64,000 nucleotides of DNA. Origin: G963664835 sp965220775. GTDB taxonomy: Bacteria; Chloroflexota; UBA6077; FW602-bin22; JBCLEL01. This document shows, piece by piece, positions 1 to 10,484 of the stretch. The stretch covers positions 930,001 through 994,000 of the forward strand of contig OZ244845.1 of NCBI GenBank assembly GCA_965220775.1, read 5' to 3'. Positions within the stretch are counted from its first letter, which is position 1. Each line of letters starts with the position of its first letter. The notes beneath the pieces were generated by a model. The model saw only the letters and a program-made list of their open reading frames with translations, was not told the origin of the DNA and made no database searches. The position numbers and the translations under genes were made by a program.

Positions 1-1
1 C

Positions 2-1084
2 GGGGGCCAGCCGCACGACGTTGGATATCTTGGGCACGATGCAGTCACCGACGTGTTTCAAGAGAATGATCGTATCCTGCATCTGGTGAAGGGCGCTTCC
101 AATCTTGAGGTGAGCCAGCAGGTACAGTGCTCCATAGATTGGGCTCGTCGTTTCGACCACATGCAGCAGCACTCCGGACAACATATTCTCTCGCAAGCGG
201 CGTTGAAGCTACTGGATGCGCCGACAGAGGGTTTCCATCTGAGCGACCGGTCATTGACCATTGATCTGGCCATCGACTCGATGGGATACGATCGGGCCAC
301 CAAACTCGAACTATGCGCCAATCAGATTGTCTGGGAGGATCGGCCGGTATCGGTAACGTTCACTGAAGACGGAATCGACGCCGGCACCCGGTCCCGAACC
401 TCGTTTGAAGATATTCGAAGCGTGCGAGTGGTCGAAATTTCAGGTTTTGATCGTTCGGCCTGCGGAGGAACACACGTCAGCCGCACCGGCCAGGTAGGAG
501 TGATAAAGATTCTGGCCTGGGAGAAGGTTCGTCGTCATACGCGGCTCCACTTCGCCTGCGGACGACGCGCCCTCCTCGACTACCAGGATCGACACCGGGT
601 CACTCGCGAGCTCGTCGGCACTTTGGGGGTACAGGAGTCCGATTTAGGTCCGGCCGTAAACCGCGTCCTCCAGACGAGCCGCGCCGGCCAAGAGGAGGCG
701 CAGAAGCTCCGCGCCGAGCTACTTCGTTTCCAGGCCCAAGACTGGCTCAAACAAGCGCGGGCGGTCGACGTTTGCGGCAAGCCATCTAGACTTGCGGTAG
801 CCGAACTTAAGTTGCCGGAAGGTATGAAGCCGAAGCAGGTTGCCGGCGCTGTGATCGAAGCAGGAGCCGACATCGCAGTCATTGGCTGCCGGGGCGCGGC
901 CATGACCGCCGTGCTGATGTGCGAGTCCGACGCATCAATTGACTGCGGACAAGCGGTTAGAAACGTGTGCTCTATGTTACGTCTGAGGGGTGGAGGCTCG
1001 AAGACTTACGCCCAGATAGGTGGCTTCGATGCCGAGCGCATGTCCGAGGTGATCTCCGCGTTGACCGACGCGCTTAACTTGTAG
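2..1084 (+). CDS. Alanyl-tRNA editing protein, AlaX family with DHHA1 domain (5' end outside window)
   Basis: Hydrolyses mischarged Ser- or Gly-tRNA(Ala) in trans. The reading frame is open to the left edge, so the gene starts before the window; the first visible residues GGQPHDVG are the glycine-rich motif of the AlaRS/AlaX editing domain. Zinc ligands are HSGQH (bases 170-184) and CGGTH (461-475), giving the expected H-x3-H plus C-x3-H set. The C-terminal third carries a DHHA1 domain ending in GGGSKTYAQIGG. An internal GTG at 53 is a poor start because it would cut off the conserved glycine motif. A full alanyl-tRNA synthetase is unlikely, since the MQQHSGQH form is typical of free-standing AlaX proteins, but the missing 5' part cannot be seen. 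Confidence 0.85.
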   Translation, partial: GGQPHDVGYLGHDAVTDVFQENDRILHLVKGASNLEVSQQVQCSIDWARRFDHMQQHSGQHILSQAALKLLDAPTEGFHLSDRSLTIDLAIDSMGYDRATKLELCANQIVWEDRPVSVTFTEDGIDAGTRSRTSFEDIRSVRVVEISGFDRSACGGTHVSRTGQVGVIKILAWEKVRRHTRLHFACGRRALLDYQDRHRVTRELVGTLGVQESDLGPAVNRVLQTSRAGQEEAQKLRAELLRFQAQDWLKQARAVDVCGKPSRLAVAELKLPEGMKPKQVAGAVIEAGADIAVIGCRGAAMTAVLMCESDASIDCGQAVRNVCSMLRLRGGGSKTYAQIGGFDAERMSEVISALTDALNL

Positions 1085-1104
1085 AGACCGGTAACGCGGA
1101 CAGC

Positions 1105-1488
1105 TCATTGGCTCTCCTCAGCGGCCGGTCTTTTCTGCTCGCATTCCGAGCAGGGGCACAATGTACGGAGATACTCCCACGGGTATATGCCGGTCTCGTG
1201 TCCATCTGCCCACCGAAGATTCATTGCATAGTCGCCAACCGGCAACATATCGACCATTTCCGTCTGTTGAGCGCGAAGGTTTGTCGCTGTGTGGAGCATG
1301 CCGGGCTGCCCACCTTCGCCACGGCAGATAGCGCAAGGGCAGGCCCATCGCAACGCTTCCCAGTCGAAGCTGCTCTGGTGACCGTCCAGCCATACGATGT
1401 CGATAGTGCGGTTTTCGACCGAGCCGGAGATCACGTCGGGCCGGCGCTGCTCCAAGCTCAACCGGAAAAGGCGATCAGATGGACGCAT
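1105..1488 (-). CDS. DUF971 / GBBH-like N-terminal domain protein
   Basis: A 127-residue stand-alone DUF971 domain. This domain is the N-terminal part of gamma-butyrobetaine hydroxylase and is also found in Fe-S assembly-linked proteins. The conserved frame is visible: a WLDGH segment, an LRWACPCAICRGE segment, then GIYPWEYLRTLCPCSEC. The two CPC/CxxC groups could bind a metal, which I infer from the cysteine pattern. A strong ribosome site (AGGAGG and AAAGGA) precedes the ATG. It converges on the AlaX gene with about 20 bp between stops. Biochemical role unknown. Confidence 0.8.
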   Translation of the reverse strand: MRPSDRLFRLSLEQRRPDVISGSVENRTIDIVWLDGHQSSFDWEALRWACPCAICRGEGGQPGMLHTATNLRAQQTEMVDMLPVGDYAMNLRWADGHETGIYPWEYLRTLCPCSECEQKRPAAEESQ

Positions 1489-1741
1489 ATTCCTTTCACC
1501 TCCTGGGCACGCGCGCCAGTTTCAGTCTAATATACTGATTGGCCGGCCGTCCTGAATAGGATATCGCGTGGTTGATGCCGGATACGAATCGTAAGCCGGA
1601 AGTCGCATCTCTTTGTTCTGGGACGCACCGGGCCATTCCCTGTACGTTGTTTGTCAGCCCTATTACGAGCCGGCAGGCAGCGCGCTCGCCGGTGGCCGGG
1701 ACGCCGCTATTCGTTCAATCTAATCTGAGGAGTTGATATTG

Positions 1742-2785
1742 ATGGCCGAAGACAGCTTTAGAGTCGTCGAGGCTTCCAAGCTGCGCAACTGTGTCTCAGG
1801 AATATTCCGATGGAAGGGCATGCCCGACGCCGACGCTAACATCACGGCTGACACGGCCGTGGATGCCGATCTGAGGGGCGTCCATTCGCATGGAGTTCTC
1901 CGTGTCGATCCCTACCTAGCCCTGATCGACAAAGGAGAGTTCGTCGCCAAGCCAAACATCCGAATCGTAAGGGATTTGGGGCCCCGCGCCGTGGTTGACG
2001 GCGACGGCGGCATGGGCCAGGTCTCCGGTTATCGCGCGATGGAGTTGGCGATACAGCGCACTCGAGAGCACGGTATCGCGAGCGTATCGTTGCGGAACGG
2101 ACGTCACATCGGAGCGGCCGCATACTACTCGATGATGGCATCCGCGCAGGGCATGATCGGCGTTACCGTAACGAACGCGGGTATCAACATGGTGCCTACC
2201 GGCGGAACGACGAAGCTGGTGGGCAACAATCCATTGGCTATCGCGGTGCCAACGAATCGAGAGTTCCCGATGGTTCTAGACGTGGCGACCAGCGTTGCGG
2301 CCGGCGGTAAACTGGATGTTGCAATCAGCAAGGGTGAGAAGATTCCGCTTGGTTGGGCGTTGGACCCCGATGGCGTTCCGACGGACGATCCGGTTATCGC
2401 GCGTGAAGGGTCTCTTCTACCGGTTGGCGGCCACAAGGGATACGGTTTGGCAGTGATGCTCGACGTACTCGCCGGAGTGTTGTCCGGCGGAAGATTCGGT
2501 TCCTTTCTCGGCGCGGACGGCTCAAGCCAGCTGTTCATCGCAATCGAAATCGAAGGTCTCATGCCGCTGAGCGAGTTCAAGTCGCGGATGGACGAGCTCA
2601 TCGATCAGTTGCACTCCGATGAGCCGGCAGAGCTTGGTGGCAGAATCTACGTGCCTGGCGAGATCGAGTGGGAACTATCCCGGGACCGGCTGAAGAATGG
2701 CATTCCACTGCCGGTTAGCGTTGTAGAGATGATCGAGGAGTATGCCAGCGCGGCCGGCCTCGATAGCCGGCCCTCTACGTGGTAG
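1742..2785 (+). CDS. Ldh/YlbC-type malate/L-lactate/ureidoglycolate dehydrogenase family oxidoreductase
   Basis: NAD(P)-dependent 2-hydroxyacid oxidoreductase of the Ldh_2 family (COG2055), unrelated to classical Rossmann LDH. Signatures are DLRGVHSHGV, which carries the catalytic histidine, then GNNPLAIAVP, and GGHKGYGLAVMLDVLAG near the C-terminus. Its 347 residues match the family. The ATG at 1742 is preferred over the upstream TTG at 1733 because TGAGGAG at 1726-1732 lies 9 bases before it and abuts the TTG. The exact substrate (malate, sulfolactate, ureidoglycolate or another) cannot be told. The gene stands alone; fumarase nearby on the other strand handles malate/fumarate, which may be coincidence. 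Confidence 0.85.
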   Translation: MAEDSFRVVEASKLRNCVSGIFRWKGMPDADANITADTAVDADLRGVHSHGVLRVDPYLALIDKGEFVAKPNIRIVRDLGPRAVVDGDGGMGQVSGYRAMELAIQRTREHGIASVSLRNGRHIGAAAYYSMMASAQGMIGVTVTNAGINMVPTGGTTKLVGNNPLAIAVPTNREFPMVLDVATSVAAGGKLDVAISKGEKIPLGWALDPDGVPTDDPVIAREGSLLPVGGHKGYGLAVMLDVLAGVLSGGRFGSFLGADGSSQLFIAIEIEGLMPLSEFKSRMDELIDQLHSDEPAELGGRIYVPGEIEWELSRDRLKNGIPLPVSVVEMIEEYASAAGLDSRPSTW

Positions 2786-3039
2786 ATGCCGGGCCGTCAA
2801 CCAAAGTGCCTCGCTAATCTTTGACCAATGGCCTGTGTCGGCCGCCGGCACACCATGGTTTGAAAATCGGCGCACCACACATATCTGGTCTGGATTCCCG
2901 TACCCCGTGTTGCTAGGAGGACAGGCTTCGCCGGGATGGTGAGGTCAGTTGTAGGAACTACGGGGCTCGCCGGGGCAACAGGAACCGCGGGTGGGATGAG
3001 AGCCGTTTGTTTTCGTTCTTAGGCCTGGGATGGCTGCCG

Positions 3040-4473
<1,434 letters not shown>

Positions 4474-4475
4474 CA

Positions 4476-4694
4476 TCACTCCCTGGTTTTTAGACGCGGT
4501 CCCGGTTGACGGTTCAACCGCTTGAAAGCTTCTAGATCGGCGATCGATATTAGCCGGTTGTGACCGGATTTTATAGAACGCAACCGACCGCTTTTCGCCA
4601 ACTGATGGACTCGTTGCCGCGAAATTCCCAGTTCGCGTGCCACCTGACTGGCGAGCAGATAGTCGCCGGGGTTGGATTGGGCATCTGCCTTCAT
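4476..4694 (-). CDS. Small excisionase/MerR-like helix-turn-helix protein
   Basis: A 72-residue DNA-binding protein of the excisionase-family HTH type: YLLASQVARELGISRQRVHQLAKSGRLRSI followed by the wing, then SIADLEAFKRLNR. The ATG at 4694 has AGGTAGG six bases upstream; a longer frame reaching 4838 has no such site and low-complexity content. The stop overlaps the fumC start region, so it forms a two-gene unit with fumarase. No integrase or phage gene lies near, so a recombination role is unlikely. A local regulator, perhaps of this operon, is my inference. Confidence 0.75.
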   Translation of the reverse strand: MKADAQSNPGDYLLASQVARELGISRQRVHQLAKSGRLRSIKSGHNRLISIADLEAFKRLNRQPGPRLKTRE

Positions 4695-5017
4695 GATGTG
4701 CCTACCTGGTTTGATTTTAGATTTTGCTGGAAAGAGCGCGCAGTTCGCGACTGGACTAAGTCTGCTGGAGGACTGGCGGCGCAACTGGGTACAGAGCAAA
4801 GACTGGGTTGATAAATTCGCCGGCGGGCAAAGCCACACTATTCCAGATCTACACTAGGACTCTTCAACTGGCTTGGTTCGATCAGTCGCCGGCATTCGCC
4901 CCATCTATTTCGCTCTACTACTCCCCCAACCCAAACGCACCTGAGAAGTATTCAGCGTCGCTTTTGCGGACTGGTAATCAACCATCTGTTCAGCAAGGTT
5001 GTATTATAGCCGTCGTA
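4695..5017. other. Intergenic region between divergent HTH-fumC and MFS genes
   Basis: About 320 bases between two divergent genes, so it must hold both promoters. A TATTAT hexamer at 5002-5007 lies only about 11 bases before the MFS start, which would fit a leaderless or nearly leaderless transcript. I see no convincing -35 box, hairpin or repeat here. Confidence 0.4.
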
Positions 5018-6262
5018 ATGCAACAAGGCTCATCTCCCACTCTCTCCAAGAACGAACTTGGGATCCATAGTCAGCGACGACGGGTCCTATTCTCGCTCAC
5101 GGTGTGCCACACGTTGAACGACATCCTCAACATCGTGATTTCGCCGCTGATCCCACTACTGCGGCAGACGTTCGGATTGACTTTCTCGCAGGCGGGCGTA
5201 TTGCCTTTCCTGAGTCTGGCTCTTTCGAGCGTGTTGCAGCCTACCCTCGGCTACCTTGCCGATCGACGTCGCGCGCGGACAAATCTGATGGGCATCGGAT
5301 TCATATTCATGTCGCTCGGCATGGTCTTGATGGGAAGCGCCAACGGTTACGTGGTCCTGCTTCTGGCAATGATCGTTATCGGTATAGGCGCGAGTACGTA
5401 TCATCCGCAGAGCGCCACGTTCATCGCATACTACTTCAAGGGCGAGAGGGGGAAAGCCCAAGGAATCCACGGGATCGGCAATGGAGTGGCGTTCATTTTG
5501 GCGCCGTTAATCGTCACAAGGCTAGGCCAGGATCTTGGGTTTAGGCCTGTAGTATTTCTTATGGCGTTCCTCGGCATAGTCGGTGCTCTCATCATCTGGA
5601 CCCAGCTTAAGGAGCCGGCGACGATCGGGAGCCGGGGACTATGGGCCGGAGTGAATCAGAGCCTGATAGTTCTCATGATCGTCAACGGCTTGTCTATAGG
5701 AGTCCACACCGGCGTATTAACCTGGCTGCCCTCATTCTACTTCGATCGAGTCGGCAATCTTTTCACCGCCGGATCGTTGACTGCGGCGATGTCGGTCTCG
5801 ACGCTCATTGCTCAGCCGGTTGGCGGGCGGGTCTCCGACCTCATAGGGAGGCGAAATGTTCTGTTCATCTCGGTGATTGGGACAAGCGCTTCGTTAGCCC
5901 TGTTCGTCGCCGTTCCCACACTGGCAAACGCCCTCGGCGTAGCTAGTGTCAGTGTTGACACGTCTGTTTTTGGTGATCTGCCCCTGGTGGTGCTGATGAT
6001 GGTGCCGTTCACCATATTGTTCGGATTCTGGGGTTCATTGATGCCACCGGTGACCATGGTATACGCATCTGAACTGGCGTCGGGCGAACGAAGCGGGATG
6101 GCGGTAGGAATAGTGTGGGGAATGGGAACCGCGCTTGCTTCGGTGTTTCCCTTGATAACCGGCGTCATGATCGAAAACTGGGGATTCGAGCTGACGTTCC
6201 TTATGTTGGTTTTCGTAGGCCCGGTAATCGCTCTAATCGCAGCATTACTGCCCCGATCCTGA
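5018..6262 (+). CDS. MFS efflux transporter, fosmidomycin-resistance-like
   Basis: A 12-helix major facilitator protein of about 414 residues in the inner membrane, most like the Fsr (fosmidomycin resistance) subgroup. The first helix carries the CHTLNDILNIVISPLIPLLRQ pattern; the loop after helix 2 is GYLADRRRARTN (MFS motif A); a segment ATYHPQSATFIAYYFKGERG resembles the Fsr FHPE...A motif. The frame runs back to 4808, but that extension is not membrane-like; the ATG at 5018 puts the start just before helix 1. No Shine-Dalgarno site precedes it. Substrate unknown. It ends about 40 bp before the convergent PLD gene. Confidence 0.8.
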   Translation: MQQGSSPTLSKNELGIHSQRRRVLFSLTVCHTLNDILNIVISPLIPLLRQTFGLTFSQAGVLPFLSLALSSVLQPTLGYLADRRRARTNLMGIGFIFMSLGMVLMGSANGYVVLLLAMIVIGIGASTYHPQSATFIAYYFKGERGKAQGIHGIGNGVAFILAPLIVTRLGQDLGFRPVVFLMAFLGIVGALIIWTQLKEPATIGSRGLWAGVNQSLIVLMIVNGLSIGVHTGVLTWLPSFYFDRVGNLFTAGSLTAAMSVSTLIAQPVGGRVSDLIGRRNVLFISVIGTSASLALFVAVPTLANALGVASVSVDTSVFGDLPLVVLMMVPFTILFGFWGSLMPPVTMVYASELASGERSGMAVGIVWGMGTALASVFPLITGVMIENWGFELTFLMLVFVGPVIALIAALLPRS

Positions 6263-6303
6263 TAGCGCCTGCCCGGTTAGAGGATCCTCGAGCGACGATC
6301 AGA

Positions 6304-7413
6304 CTATCGGCGCCTGGCAATCTTATAGATTCGCTCGAACTCCTTTAGGTATTGGATGGCCACGTTCGCGTCGTGGATTACAAGTACATTCTCATCGTTG
6401 GTGCTCTCCGCGCTGGCCGAAAGATTGAATGATCCTGTTACGACGGTCTCGCCGTCGATGATGATTACCTTGTGATGCATACTGTTTGAGTTACCGTCCA
6501 GGTAGACCGACAGCCCTGCTTGGCGCAATAGGCCGTACTCTGAGGCAGATGTTCCGGAGCCGGACCGCTCGAACACGCCGGTGACCTCGGGTCCGCGGCC
6601 GGCGGCTCGCCGAAGGGCGGCACCGATTCGGTCATGGGTGAGGGCGAAGGCCATGAAGTTAATGCCTTGCTTGGAGCTATCTATGAGCTCGGCGAGCCGG
6701 CCAATGATTGTCCGATCCGCCGGCGCGAAGTATACCTCCACGCTCGCATCGCCGACACGGATCGGATTTTTGACCGCTATTGGTTCTTTCTCGGGGCCGA
6801 ACTTGCGCCCGGCGAACATTTGCTCGAACTCACTCTCAAACGCCGCTGCCAATTCGCGCGATTGAACGATAACCGCGTTGTTGTCGTTACGGTAGGTGCC
6901 GATCTCGGTCATGTTCCACGACCCGGTCCACACCGCGTCGCCGTCGCGAATCACAAACTTATGGTGCATAATTCCAGAGCGATTGTCGGCGACCACCGGA
7001 ATTCCGGCGCCTCTTAGAACGTCGAACGCTCGCATCGCTTCGACATCTCGGCGATCCTCAACAGCGTCTTTATCGGTGACCAGCCGAACCCGGAGACCTC
7101 GACCCTTCGCCCGGGCAAGAGCATCGGCAATCTCAGCTAGGTCGAACTTGTAGATCGCAACATCCACGCTCCTGTCCGCCCCGTCTATGAACGCTATCAA
7201 CTCCGCGTTAAGCGTCCGGCGCCGGCTCTCTATCCGGTCGGAATCGATGGGCTCAGTGAACATAACCTTGAGCGACCCGTCGGTGGGCCGGTCCTCCGCC
7301 GGAGTCAAAGGAGCGTCTATAAGCGGAAGTAAGGCCTCAGGGACGAATCTGGGCGCGGCGATAGCTATGGCGACCGCCAGCGCAACCAAGCCGGCGCGCA
7401 GTACGCGGCTCAC
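6304..7413 (-). CDS. Exported phospholipase D-like nuclease/hydrolase with two HKD motifs
   Basis: A 369-residue protein with an N-terminal hydrophobic segment (residues 5-20, alanine/valine-rich) that should export or anchor it. Two PLD domains follow, each with a complete HxK(x4)D motif: H150/K152/D157 and H313/K315/D320, each followed by a TGSWN or TGSFN segment. Paired HKD motifs form one active site that cleaves phosphodiester bonds. This class includes Nuc-like endonucleases and cardiolipin synthases; the short length, lack of multiple membrane helices and the THDRIGAALRRAAGRG segment favour a nuclease-like enzyme. GTG start; weak ribosome site. Confidence 0.82.
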   Translation of the reverse strand: MSRVLRAGLVALAVAIAIAAPRFVPEALLPLIDAPLTPAEDRPTDGSLKVMFTEPIDSDRIESRRRTLNAELIAFIDGADRSVDVAIYKFDLAEIADALARAKGRGLRVRLVTDKDAVEDRRDVEAMRAFDVLRGAGIPVVADNRSGIMHHKFVIRDGDAVWTGSWNMTEIGTYRNDNNAVIVQSRELAAAFESEFEQMFAGRKFGPEKEPIAVKNPIRVGDASVEVYFAPADRTIIGRLAELIDSSKQGINFMAFALTHDRIGAALRRAAGRGPEVTGVFERSGSGTSASEYGLLRQAGLSVYLDGNSNSMHHKVIIIDGETVVTGSFNLSASAESTNDENVLVIHDANVAIQYLKEFERIYKIARRR

Positions 7414-7558
7414 GATTCTCGGATACCTGACGGGGAATTACCCACGTTCAAGAGGCTCCTCTAGTGCGATAGTGTGCAATGACCGCGGGCGTTCGCCGTT
7501 GCGTATTTCGACGATCACGAAGTCGGCGCGTGGGCAATGGCAAGGTAGGTGAGTCTAC

Positions 7559-7948
7559 TCATTGCGCGCCGGAGCGATCATCCACAGGGGCCGCCAACCT
7601 CTGTAGTTTGAGCCGATCGGCTTTGCGCAGTCCCCCGACCACGAGGTCGTAGGAGTCGTCGATCATATCGAGAAGGAGGTCGTCCGGGACGCTGCCGTCG
7701 AGGACCACCGTATTCCAGTGGCGCTTGTTCATGTGGTAGCCGGGGATGATGCCTGTAAAGCGTTGACGCAGGACTTGGGCAAAATCGGGATCACATTTAA
7801 GATTGATTCGCAGGGGATCGTCATCCACGCCGATTAGCGCGAACATCTTGCCCATTACCTTGAAAACAAGTGCAGAAGGGCCAAAGGGCATTTCTTCGGC
7901 GGCGCCTTTCCTGCGGATCAAATGGGTGCGGAGAGTGTCGAAGTCCAT
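7559..7948 (-). CDS. MmcQ/YjbR family protein
   Basis: A 129-residue YjbR-fold protein, proposed to bind DNA by its double-wing fold. Typical features are the N-terminal LRTHLIRRKGAAEEMPFG segment, the VMGKMFALIGVDDDPLRINLKCDP strand pair, and the GYHMNKRHWNTVVLDG motif followed by a DDSYDLVVGGL helix. Length and motif order match the family. It lies between the PLD gene and a repeat-containing gap and has no obvious partner. The cellular role of the family is not settled. Confidence 0.85.
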   Translation of the reverse strand: MDFDTLRTHLIRRKGAAEEMPFGPSALVFKVMGKMFALIGVDDDPLRINLKCDPDFAQVLRQRFTGIIPGYHMNKRHWNTVVLDGSVPDDLLLDMIDDSYDLVVGGLRKADRLKLQRLAAPVDDRSGAQ

Positions 7949-8294
7949 ATCAGGAAACTTTGTCCCGCCGGAGTCGTCGCGTCAAGTAGCAATCGCCCGT
8001 GCCGGAATCCGTTCATCCTCGACCGCACATCGGGGTAGGGGCCGGATTAGTTGGTTGGCCGCGCGGCCCTGGATGGGGACAAGCCCTAGCGCTACACGTG
8101 TCTGAGTTGCAGTTGTTAAGCGGGATCGTGGTTGGAGTTGGCGGTTCTTGTCGCGATGACGACCACCGAGGGCGTTTTGCCTGGAGCTACTCTCCAGGAT
8201 CTTGGTCCGAGCCTAGGACACGTTGTACGTGTGATTGGGTCGAGCATCCTATCCTGGTTCTGTGGGATCATTGACCAACTGGAATGTGGACAAA
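7949..8294. repeat. Non-coding gap with a decayed inverted copy of the dispersed repeat
   Basis: No convincing gene. Positions about 8040-8100 read, on the reverse strand, like the core of the repeat array at 16.3 kb: a GTAGCG..GGGCTTGTCCCCATCCAG segment occurs there with one or two changes. The rest shows no structure I can name. This is a degenerate dispersed copy, seen by eye only. Confidence 0.5.
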
Positions 8295-8323
8295 TTGACA
8301 ATCACCGTTGCATTTCATATGTT
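8295..8323 (+). promoter_or_regulatory. Sigma-70-type promoter for the hydroxyacid dehydrogenase operon
   Basis: A perfect TTGACA (8295-8300), a 17-base spacer and TATGTT (8318-8323, 4 of 6 matches). Transcription would start near 8330, about 50 bases before the GTG of the first dehydrogenase. Confidence 0.55.
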
Positions 8324-8344
8324 TGGCGCGGGCCAAAGGCCCCA

Positions 8345-8356
8345 ATTGTTAACAAT
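8345..8356. promoter_or_regulatory. 12-bp perfect palindrome, candidate operator
   Basis: ATTGTTAACAAT is a perfect 12-bp palindrome lying between the predicted transcription start (about 8330) and the GTG at 8379. This position suits a repressor site. No regulator gene is adjacent, so the binding protein is unknown. Confidence 0.4.
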
Positions 8357-8378
8357 CGCTAGCAGAAGGGAAGCACTA

Positions 8379-9338
8379 GTGGGAATCAAGGTACTCGTAC
8401 AGACAAGTTTGGTTACCGGCGACGTCGAGGAGCTACGGAGGAATTTCCCAGAAGTTGAGATCGTGGCGTCACGGTCGGACGAAGAAGTCCCATTGCTGAT
8501 CGGCGACGCAGACATTTTCTTCGGAATTCTGTCGCCGGAAATATACGCCGCGGCCAAGAAGCTGAAGTGGCTCCAGGCGCTGAGCGCCGGTGTCGAGTGG
8601 TTGGCCGACATTCCCGGTGTCGTAGACACGGATCTGATCGTCACTAACACCAGGGGCGCCCACGCCCAGACGATCGCGGAACATACCTTTGCTCTGATCC
8701 TGACGCTTACCCGCAGAATGAAAACACACCTGCATGACCAGGAAACTCGCGCTTGGAACGTCAAGAAATATATACGGGAGTTGGAAGGGCTCGCCGGAAA
8801 GACAATGGGCATCGTTGGACTGGGCCAGATCGGGTCGGCGATCGTGCGACGAGCGCATGGTTTCGAGATGGACATCTACGCGGTCGACGCAGTGCCCTTT
8901 CCCCATGAGCCGCATCTCCGAGGCCGATGGGGACTGGACAGAACCGATGAGTTGTGCAGCATCGCCGATTTTCTGGTGATATCGGCGCCTCTGACTCCCG
9001 ACAGCCGGGGTCTGATCGACGCCCGCCGGCTCGGGCTGATGAAGCAGTCCGCATACGTCATTGCTGTTTCGAGAGGCAATATCGTTGACGAGCAAGCGCT
9101 GATAGCGGCGCTTCAAGAGGGCAGGCTTGCGGGAGCCGGCTTGGATGTGACCGCGGTCGAACCTCTACCGGACGACAGTCCGCTCTGGAACATGGAAAAC
9201 GTCGTGATCACTCCGCACAACTCGCCGGCCTCGGATAGAACGTTCGATTGGGTTTGGAGGATATTTGTGGAAAACCTGTCTCGATACGTAAACGGGACGC
9301 CCCTGTTCAATATTGTGAATAAGAGAGCCGGCTACTAG
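8379..9338 (+). CDS. D-isomer-specific 2-hydroxyacid dehydrogenase (first of two)
   Basis: NAD(P)-dependent reduction of a 2-oxoacid or oxidation of a D-2-hydroxyacid. About 319 residues. The Rossmann segment GKTMGIVGLGQIGSAIVRRA follows an N-terminal substrate domain. The catalytic triad is visible as Arg in AVSRGNIVDE, Glu in VEPLPDDSPLWN and His in VITPHNSPAS. The GTG at 8379 has AAGGGA eight bases upstream; the open frame extends back to 8235 but that part is not family-like. It is followed after 41 bp by a second member of the same family, only moderately alike, so this is not a recent duplication. Substrate not predictable. Confidence 0.87.
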   Translation: MGIKVLVQTSLVTGDVEELRRNFPEVEIVASRSDEEVPLLIGDADIFFGILSPEIYAAAKKLKWLQALSAGVEWLADIPGVVDTDLIVTNTRGAHAQTIAEHTFALILTLTRRMKTHLHDQETRAWNVKKYIRELEGLAGKTMGIVGLGQIGSAIVRRAHGFEMDIYAVDAVPFPHEPHLRGRWGLDRTDELCSIADFLVISAPLTPDSRGLIDARRLGLMKQSAYVIAVSRGNIVDEQALIAALQEGRLAGAGLDVTAVEPLPDDSPLWNMENVVITPHNSPASDRTFDWVWRIFVENLSRYVNGTPLFNIVNKRAGY

Positions 9339-9379
9339 GCATTCTCCGACCGTCGCTGTATGGAGAGAGGAGGCGCAGC

Positions 9380-10378
9380 TTGTTCAACGTCGTGATCGGC
9401 CAGTCATTCGACAAAGACGCACTGGACTTCATGAGGCGACGGCTTGGCAATGAGTTTGAGTTCCAGGACTTGGGGGAGTCGTCGGACGACGACAGAATCG
9501 CGGCATACAAGAACGCCGATGCGATAGTAAGCCAGCTAATCACAACTGAGATGGCGCGACAGGCCAGACGAGTCAAACTTCTTCAGGCGCAGGGCGCCGG
9601 CGTCGATGATATCGCCGTCGACTATCTGCCGGTCGATTGCGCTCTTGCCAATGTGTTCGAGCATGGGGTCGCGATATCGGAATACGTCATCATGGTGATG
9701 CTGGCATTGTCGAGCGACCTACTCACCCTCGATCACAACCTGCGACACAAAGGCGACATGAGTCCGGCCGGGCACTATGGCGGCAGGCCGCGTGAAGGGC
9801 TTTTTGGCAAGACGATTGGAATCGTGGGGTTTGGCCGGATAGGTCAACAGGTGGCCAAGCGAGCTCAGGCGTTTGGGATGCGAGTGATCGCTACTAAGCG
9901 GTCGCCGGACCAGAGGCTCGCAGCCGAGCACGGCCTCGATTTTCTAGGCGGGCATGCGGACTTGGATCGCGTGCTCGAGGAGTCCGATTACGTGCTCCTT
10001 GCGACACCGCTTACTGAAGATACTAATGGACTAATCGGCGATGCTGAATTTGCCCGAATGAAGCCAACCGCCTACATCATCAACGTTGGGCGGGGTCCCA
10101 TAATCCAGGAACAACCGCTGTACAATGCGCTTAAGGACCGGCGCATCGCCGGAGCCGGCCTCGACGTCTGGTTTCAGTATCCACCCCCGGGAACTTTCGG
10201 GCCGGTCTCGCGCTACCCTCTTCACGAGTTGCCAAACATTGTGATGACTCCTCACATGGCCGGATGGACCCAGACGACCGTCTATGGGCGTATGGCATTC
10301 ATCGCTGACAACGTGAAGCGCGTCGCCGGCGGGGAAAAACCGTTGAATTACCTGAGAATGGGCGGAGGCGAGGGGTGA
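9380..10378 (+). CDS. D-isomer-specific 2-hydroxyacid dehydrogenase (second)
   Basis: A 332-residue relative of the preceding gene, same reaction class. Key parts are GKTIGIVGFGRIGQQVAKRAQAFG (nucleotide binding), NVGRGPIIQEQPLYNAL (catalytic Arg) and VMTPHMAGWT (catalytic His). It differs from its neighbour in the loop before the last helix (VWFQYPPPGTFGPVSRYPLHELPN), which suggests a different substrate. Starts at TTG 9380 with a strong GAGAGGAGG ribosome site at 9365-9373. Part of the co-directional run from 8.3 to 16.3 kb. Confidence 0.87.
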   Translation: MFNVVIGQSFDKDALDFMRRRLGNEFEFQDLGESSDDDRIAAYKNADAIVSQLITTEMARQARRVKLLQAQGAGVDDIAVDYLPVDCALANVFEHGVAISEYVIMVMLALSSDLLTLDHNLRHKGDMSPAGHYGGRPREGLFGKTIGIVGFGRIGQQVAKRAQAFGMRVIATKRSPDQRLAAEHGLDFLGGHADLDRVLEESDYVLLATPLTEDTNGLIGDAEFARMKPTAYIINVGRGPIIQEQPLYNALKDRRIAGAGLDVWFQYPPPGTFGPVSRYPLHELPNIVMTPHMAGWTQTTVYGRMAFIADNVKRVAGGEKPLNYLRMGGGEG

Positions 10379-10484
10379 TGCTCGCGATATCGATGCCGCC
10401 GGTCCAAGGTATCGAGATTCTTCGACCTGGATATGCGAGCGCCGGCAACTCGAACGGCGTATTATTGCCCGCCGGCGGGACAAC

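Noticed and set aside
4808..5017. 70-residue N-terminal extension of the MFS transporter
   Set aside because: Not membrane-like or family-like, covers the divergent promoter region; the ATG at 5018 fits the usual start before helix 1.
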